From Pegea sp. RAD2-039 (lineage: Eukaryota > Chordata > Thaliacea > Salpida > Salpidae), in NCBI GenBank assembly GCA_034620365.1, contig JAQGEQ010000363.1, forward strand, positions 1,984,001-2,048,000: a DNA stretch of 64,000 nt, given 5' to 3'. Positions 27,480 to 38,858 of this stretch are shown piece after piece (positions within the stretch are counted from its first letter, which is position 1; each line of letters opens with the position of its first letter). A program made the translations under genes and the position numbers. The notes beneath the pieces were generated by a model. That model was not told the origin of the DNA. It did not search any database and saw nothing but the letters and a program-made list of their open reading frames with translations.

Positions 27480-30400
27480 TCAACTTGATGGTTTGTTAGC
27501 AACTGGATCAGGTGGTGAAGATGATACAGATAGTTTCTTAGCAGCTAGTTGCTTCTCAAGCTCTTGTACTTTTCGAATCATGGAGTCTCGAGTCTTTAGA
27601 AGTTGTTTATGACGTTCATCGATGGATTCCTGAAAATATGAAAGATGTTAGTTAAAAGTAATCAGTTAAAGTTTCGAGTAAATATTAGAAAATGAAAAAA
27701 TCGTCATTTAAAATGGTCGATATCCAAAATGGTTTAGAATTTTTTGGATGCTGGATTCGAAATTCAAATCAGATAAACCTGAGATTTAGAAAGTGGATTC
27801 CATCTCGCGTAGTAGCTAGTCCATAATTCGAGATGTCTCAACGCAGCGATTGGAAGAATTACATGATTTTGATAAGCAGAAGCATACAAAGCGTTCAAGT
27901 AGTCCTCACGGTGTGTCAGGACATGAGACCACAAAGATTTCGTTTTCTTTTTAACTTCCTGAAATAGAGAAGTTCGATTTTAGAGAAGTTTGATTTTAGA
28001 GAAGTTGGCATCAAATCATGGAAATTTGGTGGTTACCTTTCTTTCACGTTCACAATTACACAAAAAAGTCCCAAATAAGCAGGAGTAAAGATGATCTAGA
28101 ATAAAGATCAAGAACTTCTCGTTGAATTCGAAAGCAGTTCGAAACTGAAAGAAGATTAAAAGATGAAGATAGAAAAAGTTGATGAGAAACCAACTTGTCT
28201 GTAAATTTGCCAAACACAATCAATAAATTGTAGAAAGATTGGAGATCTCTCCGTATCACCATGACCTTTGTGACCATGTCCTATCCGGTGTGCGAACTTA
28301 TGACCAAAACTCAACCATTCTTTTTCGATTAAAACCTTTACAAGAATGAAAATATTGAAAGATTCGATTTGTTGTGAAAGATAAGAACAGAAGATGATCA
28401 ACAGGAACAAGTTTCCATTTTCAAGGAGCTACAAGTCAACTATTGCACGTGGCACTTAAACCTAAAGTTGCTACATCATAAAACTAGAATAGAAGGGGGG
28501 TAACGAGACATTTTATGAAAGCAAAAGAAGTGTACAGACGCGCGCTTCCTCAGCACCTTCAACCACCAGGTTTTTAGACAAGTTATCATTAAGTTGGTGT
28601 TGTTGATGAAGATTTTACAATTGAAGGAACTAAACAGATGGATTCATCGTGTTGTGAGATGTGTAAATATTCAAACTTAACTGATTACCACGAAGAGAAA
28701 AGCTCTTTTCAAAAGATACTCACCATGAACCCGTTTAATGTCCGATAGTAAGAGTCCAACATGATCATTGAAAGGGAAGTGAGTTGAGATGTTCGATCCC
28801 ATCCGTCACTACAGTGCACGAGAACTGACGCTTTTCCGCTTTCAACGCGATCAGCGATTCGCGTAGCTGCTGCCAGCACCAACTGTAAGTGATGATGACG
28901 TCACCTTGGTAACTGGTTTGATGCAAGGTTACTTTGACGTGATGCAGCCATTGAGTTTGTTCCAAATTAGCTAAAAAGTGTTTATCACTGAAGTTTGAAC
29001 CGTGGCAAGTCTCCTGAAGCTTTCGGAGAGACTCTCTCATCACGTGGATGTTGTGGATGTTGCAGAAGACGAGCTCCGAGATGGTGTAGGCTTCCGACTT
29101 CTCATATCCGCCGCCTCGAGCCTAAAACAACTTTGATGTAAGATCTCTTGATCATCTCAAGACATTATCTGGAGTATATAGGGACTGAAGCTCCATCAAC
29201 TATTTTGTGGTGTGAGGCGAGGAGTTTTTACAAGTCAAGGTGCTAAATCAAGCTAATTTAAATAGTGTTTCTAACTAAGTTTTTGTGAAACTTCTAAATG
29301 TGAAGAAAAACAATTTGGAAACACTTACAATGTTTGCGCGCGCGTTTGCTGGCGGTCTTGCATCATAGATAAGAAGTTTGTGAGCATGAGGATTAGCTTC
29401 AAGGATCAGATGAAGATATCTTTCGTCTTCTCTACTTCTTTTATTTCCCATTCCAACAAGAGGCTGGGAACACCTTGTAATTGTTGCCTGAAACAATCAG
29501 ATGTTACTATTTGTTTAGTTTATTTTAGTGGACTACATCGACACATGCTGTTTGTCTGTTGGTTTAGAAATGAGTTTTGTAGTAAGAGACGTGGGTAGTG
29601 TTTGTAGTAAGTAAAGAGGCTTTGAAATACTGAACTTATTTGACTTTAGTTCTAATAATCATTAAACAAATGGTTTTGATGCCACAAAAACATCAATTTT
29701 GGATATTATTTCATTCGGTATTCTGTAATTTGTTACAATATAAATTGTTGAAAGTTTGATTTATAAAAAGAGAATAAAGTTTTAAGACCAGATGTGACGC
29801 TCTGGGGAACCACCGACAGTCAATATCCTCTTTTTCAGTATGAGAGCAATAGTTTTGACAAGTTCAACTTCTGGAGATACGTGGGAAAACACCACAAACG
29901 AAACCGGGAGCTACAGATGGTTGCCATAGATTTTGTCAATTAGTAGCGACTCACATTACTTTCAGGATGAATCCAACATAAAGCAGGGAGTCGATCACTA
30001 CTCCGGAATTGAGCAACTTTACTGAGATCATCATCACTTGCTGCTGATGGTACTGCTAGCTAAAAGATAAAGTCAGATGAAGCAGCTCGACTTATCAGAG
30101 ATACTTACTAGATCAGGGTAGGTTTCACATAATTCATATTTCTTGTTGGCTTTAGTGAGTCTCCATCCTTCTAGAGGAAGTCCCAATCTCGTGTACTCAT
30201 CATGCGCCTTATATAAGGACCATCCTGATAATTCTTCATTGTACTCTTCTTTGTAAGAGAAAGCAAAAACTGGCTGCAGTAGAAGAAGACTAATTAGTAA
30301 AAATAAATTATAAATAGAAGATTAAAAGAGTTTCATAAAAGAATAATTAACTAAAAACTCGAATTGAATTTATATAAATTTAATAAAGTTAAATAAGATT

Positions 30401-31393
30401 AGAAAAGTTGTTGAAACCTGTTTCAAAGACATCGGAAAACAAAGTTCTTGTAACTTGTCATATATAGCTCTCCGTTGCTGGCTATCTTGTTTCAAAACAA
30501 ACCCAAATCGGATATTTCTAAGATCTTTGCAAGCAATATTAACCCCATAAGGGTTTTTTGTGACAGTCTGTCTAGGTCCATTGTTGACCTGACCAGCTTT
30601 TTCAACAAGACTCACAGTACATAATGGGACATTGATTATAATTGGTAAATTCTAGAAAAAATTATAAATTAACAAATAAGAAAACAAACAAATTAAATAT
30701 ACTTTTTCAGATTTGATATTTTGCATGAAATAAATTTTGTAATTTGTGATGTACAATTTTCCAGTGATTGGCTCTGAGTAGTTACCAAAATAGGTGATGT
30801 CTTTTATAGGGTCCCCCATAAGCTTTTCCCCAGGTAGAAGTGGAATTTTATACTTGACAACTACCTGAGTTTTCGGTGACGTTTTATTGAATGAAGTTTC
30901 AGCCTAAAAAGATGATTTAATTCTTGTAAATATTTGTTGTCATTAAATAAAATGATTTAATTGTATTAATTTATGATGCAAACAGCACACAAAAGTTATT
31001 AAGCAAATAGTTCAAAGATGATACTAATACTTTTTAATTTTTATTATAATTAGTAAAATAGAAAAGAAATTCTTAAAATTCTTAATTATTGACAGATTTA
31101 TCTTATTAGAATTATAGATTATTCTTTTAATTACAAATAGTGAAAACATCTTAACCAACAATCATTTTTTCTTCAATTTCAAAATTTTCTTTCACCTATA
31201 GCAATATAAATCACATCAAAATTATCTTAAAGCAAAGCCATAACAATATTTCAGTTACAAGTATTTAAATAAAAGCAATAAGCAGCTTTAAATTTACAAT
31301 ATCAATGTTAACAGCAATCAAAAATTACATTTTAATTGAAATGGAACTCACATTTTTCAATTCTAATTTGTCTGAGTTAGCATCTTCAATCAT
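27480..31393 (-). CDS. MTMR2: Myotubularin-related phosphoinositide 3-phosphatase (MTMR2/MTM1 group)
   Basis: Removes the 3-phosphate of PI3P and PI(3,5)P2 on endosomes. Exons on minus: 31352-31393, 30703-30903, 30418-30651, 30109-30273, 29955-30059, 29329-29487, 28933-29121, 28724-28882, 28195-28335, 28037-28144, 27779-27958, 27480-27629; 610 aa, every junction phase 0. PH-GRAM near residues 35-150 ([20 protein letters not shown]); then [49 protein letters not shown]. Active site [14 protein letters not shown] has the catalytic Cys (~389) and Arg, so this is an active type and not a pseudophosphatase. Later [39 protein letters not shown], and a C-terminal coiled coil. An acceptor ends 23 nt before the ATG. 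An optional exon may lie at 31156-31195. The MTM1/MTMR1/MTMR2 group is clear; exact orthology is not. Confidence 0.93.
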
Positions 31394-32598
31394 TTCATTT
31401 ATTTATTTTTGTAGATCTATAAAAGATTAAATTTGAGTAAATGTCTTTATTATATAAATATAACTATTTTCAAATCATTATTAATATATTTTTTTAACTC
31501 CAATCATTTTTCTATTTAAATACTAGAAGTTTTTTCATAAAAAACTATTTTTAAGAAATAAATAATCAAAATATATTTATTTAAACAATAAAAAATAAAA
31601 TTTATTTATAAAATAAAGATGATTGCTAATAAAACTCTTAAGTTTTAATAAAAGTTAAAAATTAAGTAGAGAAAAATAGATCTAAAATGATTACTACAAC
31701 TTTTTTAGATTCTTAAAGACCTACATTTTATAACTGAAATAATAAAGAGTTCGAAAATTCTATAAGAAAATTTTGGAATTGTTGTATAAATTCCTAGAAA
31801 ACTACAAATTCACCTGAAATAAAACAAAAATAAATGATTGAAAATAAAATTTAAAAGAATAAAACAATCGATGAAAAAAAAATAATTACAATAAGCTAGA
31901 TGCGAGTAAATGACAAATAAATTATTTTTATAGCTTTCATGTACAAATATTATACAAGCTTGTAGAAATTGAAACAATTAAATAAAAAAATTTATGAAAA
32001 GATTTCAAAAATATAATAGAAATTTATAAAATAAATAAAATAGATTTTGCTTACATTAAATTGATAAATGTAAAAAACTATAATCTTTAGATGCATTTAG
32101 AGTTAAAATAAAATTATTTTTACATAATATCAACAGTTTAATTGCTTATATATTACATTATTATTAAGTAAAAACATTGATTTGTGAAAAAACTGTTTTC
32201 TATAATAAAAGAAGATAAACAAAATATATCATCATAAATTCCCCCTGTGTAGCAACTGTACTTTATACCTGTCAAGTTTAAGGTATATATTCAAATACAT
32301 TTTTTAATAACTCTACTAAGCTCAATTGTATTTAAACAAATCACTTAACACATACACTAATTTTTTTCCTGTATTTTTGACTCAAAACTTGTTTTGTTAG
32401 CAATTTTACTTGATAAGTTTTTCTTGAGATATTTTTAAGAAGTATACATAAGACCAAGGTATCTGATGTTTTAATGTTTACACGGTAGAGCGCATAATGT
32501 GTAAGTAAATGTATCGAATCGATTCTGCTAGATAATGGCTTTTACAGTGTCGAGAATCAAATCGTCAAATTAGTTATTTGATTAAATTCTGTGCTCTA
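31394..32598. other. AT-rich intergenic stretch upstream of the myotubularin gene
   Basis: Expected to hold the myotubularin promoter. No gene, repeat or RNA recognised. Confidence 0.5.
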
Positions 32599-33300
32599 TT
32601 TATTTATTTGTTTATTTCAATAAATACGAAGGAAGTTACCTGAAGAGAGCACCTTTCGCTAACACACATTCTCACAAATAACATGTATTTAGTCAAAAAT
32701 ATAGAAAGCAAAAGATGTAACACATGGCATTTCGGTAGTCCTCAAAGCATATAACAGTGAACAATTACATGGAATGTTAATAATATACAAAAGAGAAAAA
32801 AAAATCATAGTTTAGAAATGACAATGTTGGCAATATTATAACGGTTTAACTTCTTTTTGAACAACACGAGTGATTCTGACATGAACATGTCTGATGGTAA
32901 CTGGTTCCATGTAACAATTGTGCGGTATGAGAAAAAATTTGCTCAGATTAATGTACCAGGTGATATGGACTTATTAAGATGTAATTTTCGTCGTTTGAGT
33001 TGGTATAACTTGAGGGAAGGACTAATGGAAAAGAAGTCATCAAGCTGAAGGTCAATTAAACTGTGAATAATTAAAAAAATAAGAATTAAATCGTATTTAA
33101 TCTGTAAAATTTCCAAAATATCTAAATTAAAGAAGCTGAGACGATGTTTATAACTATCATATTTAATATTAAGTTTCTTGCATATTAATCTCGTAAAAGT
33201 GGCCTGAATAGACTCGATTTTTTTATATCACTAGCTTGATATGGCATCCATGCACTAACATTGTATTCAAGAATTGGATTCTATTGGATTCTATGTGCGA
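32599..33300 (-). mobile_element. LINE 3' part (CR1/L2/Jockey type), copy C
   Basis: 5'-truncated non-LTR retrotransposon on minus. Translated pieces match the C-terminus of LINE reverse transcriptases: ILEYNVSAWMPYQASDIKK, KIESIQATFTRLICKK, KYDSYKHRLSFFNLD, DDFFSIS, then ANFFSYRTIVTWNQLP and a helical FKKKLNRYNI end just before a stop. At least two frame changes separate these blocks, so it is a dead copy. The 3' UTR (32599-32725) carries the stem-loop and CTAACACACATTCTCAC block shared with copies A and B, and on minus ends in AAATAAACAAATAAATAAAT. No endonuclease domain survives, so the clade is not settled. Confidence 0.82.
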
Positions 33301-36300
33301 TTTAAACTATTTCTACTTTACTCGATTACATTAATTGGTGGATTTACATCAAGCTATAACTGTTTTTATATGGTTCCTAGTGCCTTAAAAAAGTGAATCA
33401 TATTATAAAAAACCACCTCAAAGGATAAAACAAAAGTCTTAATAACTGATTTTATTTAGTTAATTAAAAAACTAAATTTTTAACATAATTTAACATCATA
33501 CTTCAGATTTATTCATAAATATAACTTCTTAGAATTTTTTATTGTATTTGAAGTAAAAATCTTATTAATATCGTTTATATAAACTTTACAACTGCGAGAT
33601 AGAATAGTATTTTTTATAAGCTTTATCTAACTGTTCTTTTTTTGATAATATTCTAATATTTGTAATTATCGGTTCTGTAGATTATAAAAAGAAATTATTT
33701 GCTTTCAGTCTAAACTGTATCGATGATTACACAGAATTATCTCTTTTTTCTGCAGAGCCAATCAACTTTTGCTTTTAGTTTTTTGTCATCGAACATACAT
33801 ACACCCTTTACCATTTTATTTGAAGCTTCTTACTAACCCACAAAAATGACTTTTATTGATTTATTAATTAGGTTTAAAAAGCTTTAAAAAAACCCAAAAC
33901 CAGTCTTTCACTAAAAAGATCAAAGTTTTCTGCTGCGTTCTATGTTTTGGTTGTTAACATTACCAAATGTTATTTATTTATACAACTTTTTATTTTGCTA
34001 CCTCGTCAATAGAACATACAAGTAGATGCATTTTGATTTATTGCTTTAAAGAAATGCGATTGCAAATAAAGTTTCTTTTATACTTATTGTAAGATATCTT
34101 ATTTTTGAATATAAAAAATCACATTTAGGTTAAAGATTTAGGTAGTGTTACAAAAATGTCTAGCTTAGCTCCAACATTTATTTGCTTGTTCGATCTTTTA
34201 CTATATCTTAACTATGTTAACAAGATAATTGTAGCATCAATTTGTACATGATACATTTTTACTAAGGGTGTTCAATTGTTTATCCAAACGTCGACAGTTT
34301 TTTATTCACATGTTTGTAGAGTAAACATCAAACAACTGTTATGTTGCACAAGAAAAGTGACATTAATATTTTTTTGAAACGTTTTTATTAAACTGATTGT
34401 TTTTTAAGACAATACTTTTATGTTATTTGGTATTAACTACAAAATCATGACATTTCATTTTTATTTATCCTTTTTGCGAGTTAATAGTTTTCGTAAACAA
34501 AAGTATGGTAAATGCACAGCAATAGTACAGACAGTTTTATTTACTCAAACAGAGAAAGTTTAATTGAACTTTTGATTTTGTCGGACAGATTGAAACATTT
34601 TTGTGATCATTTACGAAGCAATCATGACATATCACCAGTTTCCAATGAAACCTTATAAAAGTGTAATTTAATCTTAAAGATTGATAAGAGGTTTAGCTCC
34701 ATGATAGATGAAGCAAGAACTTAACTTTTTGATAAAAAAAAAACAAACAACAAAAATTATAAAACAAAAAATATAAAAATTTGTTGTTCAATCCTCGTTT
34801 TGATTTTTGAGAATGACAAAACATATAAAAGCAAGAATTTACTTGCTTCATTTAAAATGCTGATATTTTGTTTATCAAGATGCTTTTGATTAAAAAAAAA
34901 TTGATAGTTGCTTATTAATCAGCAAACATCTCATTAAAAAGCATCACAGTTTTGAAAAAAAACAGTCTTGCAAGTAAATTAGTTTGATATTTTGAAATTA
35001 TTCCAAACAAAACAAATTGAAGACAACAAATTTAATTTTTTGGGAAAATCAAAGGTTGTGAATAATCTCACTAACAAGATTTTTTATTCAATATTCAAGT
35101 TAGGTATTGTTCAAAATAAATAAACAAATTCTTGAAACAACAACTTCAAACAAACTGATATTTTATATAAAAACAATTGTTTATATGGTAAATCAAAGCA
35201 AGCAATAACTTCAGAACGAATAAATCACCGCAGACTTGTATTTTTGTTTATGTCTCAGTTTTTATTTTTGACAATTTTATTCCATTTTTCAGTAGTTTAA
35301 AAATAGTTAAAGTAGCTGAATAATTCTTTCACCTCAGGCAAGATCAGAAGTTTCTCACCTTCTCAACAATCAACTTATTATTATTATTATACAAGCAACA
35401 TTTGGACAATTAAAACAATTCAATTTTTGCTTTAAAAGTTTTTGAAAATCACTCATTATCAAAAATAATTTACAAAACTAATCTAGAATATATTTGAAGA
35501 TATTTGAGCTTTATGAAGACTTTTGATTCTGAAAAAGTCTTTAATAGATGTTACGAGAGTTTTAATCATTTTGTTCAATTTATAATCAAATCAGCAAACT
35601 TACAGCTTTGTATTTAACATCGAGTCGAATTTATGAATAAGACAAAGGTTTTGTTTTGCTTGTAAGCTATTTTCAACTTGATCTTTTAAATAAAATAAAA
35701 GATGAAAGTAAGTTTGAAATATCAAAAACAAGAGCCAAGCTAGAGAAGCTATTCATAATCACAAGATTGTTTATAAATTTGTTATTCAACAAATCAACCT
35801 CAAAAATATCTCCTTATTTAGATATTCACCTGCGGCAGTGTCAAAGCATAGCATATAAGCTGGCATTTCTGGCCATGGAAGCATATAAAAGTTACATTGA
35901 ATGGTAGCAACAGTTGGAAGTTTATTTTAGTAGCAGCTTTTTATACAATTTTGTTTTTTTAGCCAACTTGATAAGGGTATCGAACGAAAGTACCTAGATT
36001 TTTGTCATTGATTTGAAACAGTATTTATTCTTTTTATTTATTGTACATTCATTGCAATTTCATGAGAAGATCAGTATTTTACTTTTGTTAGATATAACAG
36101 AGGTACAAAATGAAAAATTTTAAAACAGTTCCAATATTTTCTAAATATTCTAAAAACTTTAATTTTTCATGACAGCCTTTTAATCTTCAATCCTTCCCTT
36201 TATCAATGTAAGAAACTTTAATTAATATTTCTAACATAAATGTAAAAGACACACAATATAATAAATCAAGCTTTACATGATGGTCAAAAGTATTTTTTAA

Positions 36301-36685
36301 GATGAAATACTTAGTGCTTTGATTGTATCAAGAAGATCTTCTTCAAAATAAACTAATCATGAACAAATCTTTTGATCTAAACATTTCAAATAGTAAACCA
36401 AACATATAACAAAGAAAGTTTACATTCATCTTTGTGATAATCGTTAGCTTTTAAATAAGTAAGTTTTCGTTTTACATTAGATAGTTTTGTGATGCCAGCG
36501 TTTTCTAACCCCATTAGTCAGTCAAAGAAACATGTGTTGAAAATGATCAATCCTTTTTTTGATCTTAAAACTCAGTAGTTTAATCAAAACTAATTAAAAT
36601 TTTTATTTTAGTAGAAAACTAATTTTAAGGACGGATTATTAAAAATCAGTTTTGAAATTAAATCGTAAAAAGCTTCTTCATCAAC
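33301..36685. other. Intergenic region without recognised genes
   Basis: AT-rich. An 83-codon stretch open at 35656-35907 starts with TTG and shows no known domain. A homopurine/A run lies near 34734-34760. Nothing else recognisable. Confidence 0.5.
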
Positions 36686-38858
36686 ATGAAAACTTTAGGA
36701 GTATCCTTTCTTGTTGTGCTCTTTGCTGTTTCAGTTTATTGTAAGGATGAAATTACCAATAGACAAGTTAGAAAGTTGACAGAATGGTTAAGGACTTTAA
36801 ACGGAAAACAAGCAGAACTTCAAAGAAAAGCAAATGAAGTTAAAGCTTTAAAACCAGAACTTTCATTAGGAAAAGGTAAAAAGAAAAAAACTACTTTCTA
36901 ATTATTATAACAAAAAATTTATCGAAGAATTTTATTTTATTATTCGATGCTTGTGTTGAAGATGCAAAGTATTCATAATGATCACCAACAGTTTTTCAAA
37001 AACTTTTATTTTTCAGCTTGTATCCAGGATTCTGATTGTCCAACCAGCACCCACATGTGCTTGGACATGGTGGAAATTACTCGAGATTATCTAATGAATA
37101 TTAATGCGTTTGACCAGTTTGAAATAATCACTCAAAAAAGTAACATTGAAGGAAAAGAATGTTGGCGTGATCCTACAGATGCACTTCGATCTGTTTCTGC
37201 TAACGAGCTACTCGAGCAAATAGTTGACTTCGTAAGGTTTACGTATATCTAGAAAAACATTATATTCGTCTTGAAGTTCCAAATGCTTTGTTGAATGATA
37301 CTAGTAATGATATCATCTCAAAATCAAAGATACCATCAATTCGAAATGCAAAAATGGGTAAAAGTTGCTTACTCATATTTTGATTTTATAGAAATTAATC
37401 GTTTACATTCATACATAATTACTAACAAAGTATAAGCTGTCAAATAATCTTCATATATTACTGCTTGTTTATGACAAAGTACTTTTCATCTAAAAGGTCA
37501 AATGGATACAAATGCTCTAATGCTGATTCTTGCTTCAAGAGGAGAAGATAGCATGAAAGATTTGTTGCCAATTATTTTGTTAACTTCTGGTGGTCAACTG
37601 GGAGCAAGTGGAGATCTTATGAACAATCCATTTTTGTTTCACATTTTGATGAAGGATAGTAACAAAACAGATGGAAAAACTTTAATGTTGTTAATGTCAA
37701 CACTTGCTAGTGGTAATGCTGTAGGTGGAGGAAATCAAGCTAATCTTATGTCAAGTCCACTGCTATTAGCTACTTTACTCGGTGATGATAGCAAAAACCT
37801 TGCTAGTCTTCTTCCTTTATTTTTACTCAGCGGAGGCTTAGGTGATAGCGGTAGCAACATGATGAATGCCAGCCCGTTACTCTCATTTTTGCTTTTAAAT
37901 GACGAATCTGGTTCTGGTAACGTGAAAGATCTACTTCCACTGTTTCTTTTGTCAGGTATGGGTGGAGCAGGTGCTGATATCTCAGGAATTCTTCCATTAA
38001 TTTTGTTATTAAATGATAAGAGCTCTACTGACAATGATAATATCCTTTTGTTACTGATATTATCAGGAGGTTTAAACCCAGCAGCAAACCTCGGTTTAAA
38101 TAGAGGTTCAAGTGTCCGCCTTGGTGAAGCAAACATCCCGTCTGACACATTGATTAATACATCTGCCACAGATACTTCATCTTTGAGTGAGGATAGTTCA
38201 ATTTTGGATGACAATTTGATCAAAATACTTTTGCTTTGAGGAGGGTTAGGTAGTGGTGATATCAGGGGTCCAAATATGGGTCTTCAGTCGATCTTACCCC
38301 TACTGCTTTTAAAGAATGAATCAATGACTGATAGCAGTGATCTTCTGTTACTAATGCTCCTTGGAAGTCTCAATGGTCAGGGAGGTTTAGATGGAGGATT
38401 GAATAATATCAATTCATTGCTCCCTCTATTTCTTTTGATGGGAGATGACGGTTCTAAGCTGGACACAACAACACTCTTGATTATTTTGATGATGTCCAAA
38501 GCACAACCTGGAACTGTTACTGTAGATCCAATCTCAGGGATTCAAGTTGGAAATCAAAGTGGTTGGTATTGTTGTAACTAGTTCAAATAATTCTTTATAT
38601 TTAAGTAAACTTGTAGATCATCATTATTCTAACTAAGTATTTTATCTGAATACTTTAATTTGACAAATTTCTATCAAAGCAGTTACTACAAGCAACAACT
38701 TTTAGTAATTCTATTTTTAATAAACTCTATTACTTGCAGAAATGAACCTTCTTTTACCTTTACTACTCATCAGTAAAGATGATAATAGTTCAACTGATAT
38801 GCTGGTTCTTGCCATGATCTTATCTCAACAGCAACGAAATGCACCGATGCTTGGATAA
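36686..38858 (+). CDS. Secreted Leu/Gly-rich repeat protein, unrecognised family
   Basis: I do not recognise this family. Proposed exons: 36686-36875, 37017-37231, a 28-nt exon 37330-37357, 37497-38561, 38740-38858; phases agree (538 aa). Residues 1-19 are a signal peptide (MKTLGVSFLVVLFAVSVYC). A basic, Lys-rich helical stretch follows, then a small Cys segment (ACIQDSDCPTSTHMC, GKECWRDPTD). The rest is ~350 residues of degenerate repeats built on LLPLFLLSGG-GxxG, separated by Asp/Asn/Ser-rich turns (LLNDESGSGN, LLGDDSKN). They are not LRR repeats (no LxxLxLxxN). An in-frame TGA sits at 38237-38239, where other repeats have Ser in LLLSGGLG, so one C-to-G change could explain it; read-through, a sequence error or a dying gene are all possible. 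The 28-nt exon is the weakest part. Poly(A) signal at 39112-39117. Confidence 0.6.

Noticed and set aside
28788-28800. GTTCGATCCC as a tRNA B-box
   Set aside because: It lies in a coding exon of the myotubularin gene and no A-box or cloverleaf surrounds it.
28765-29043. 92-codon minus frame in the myotubularin gene
   Set aside because: It reads through a 50-nt intron and enters the active-site exon out of frame, missing CSDGWDR.
35656-35907. 83-codon stretch as a gene
   Set aside because: Begins with TTG, AT-driven composition, no domain or splice context.
37735-38223. 162-codon minus frame opposite the Leu/Gly exon
   Set aside because: Antisense shadow produced by the repetitive composition of the plus-strand exon.
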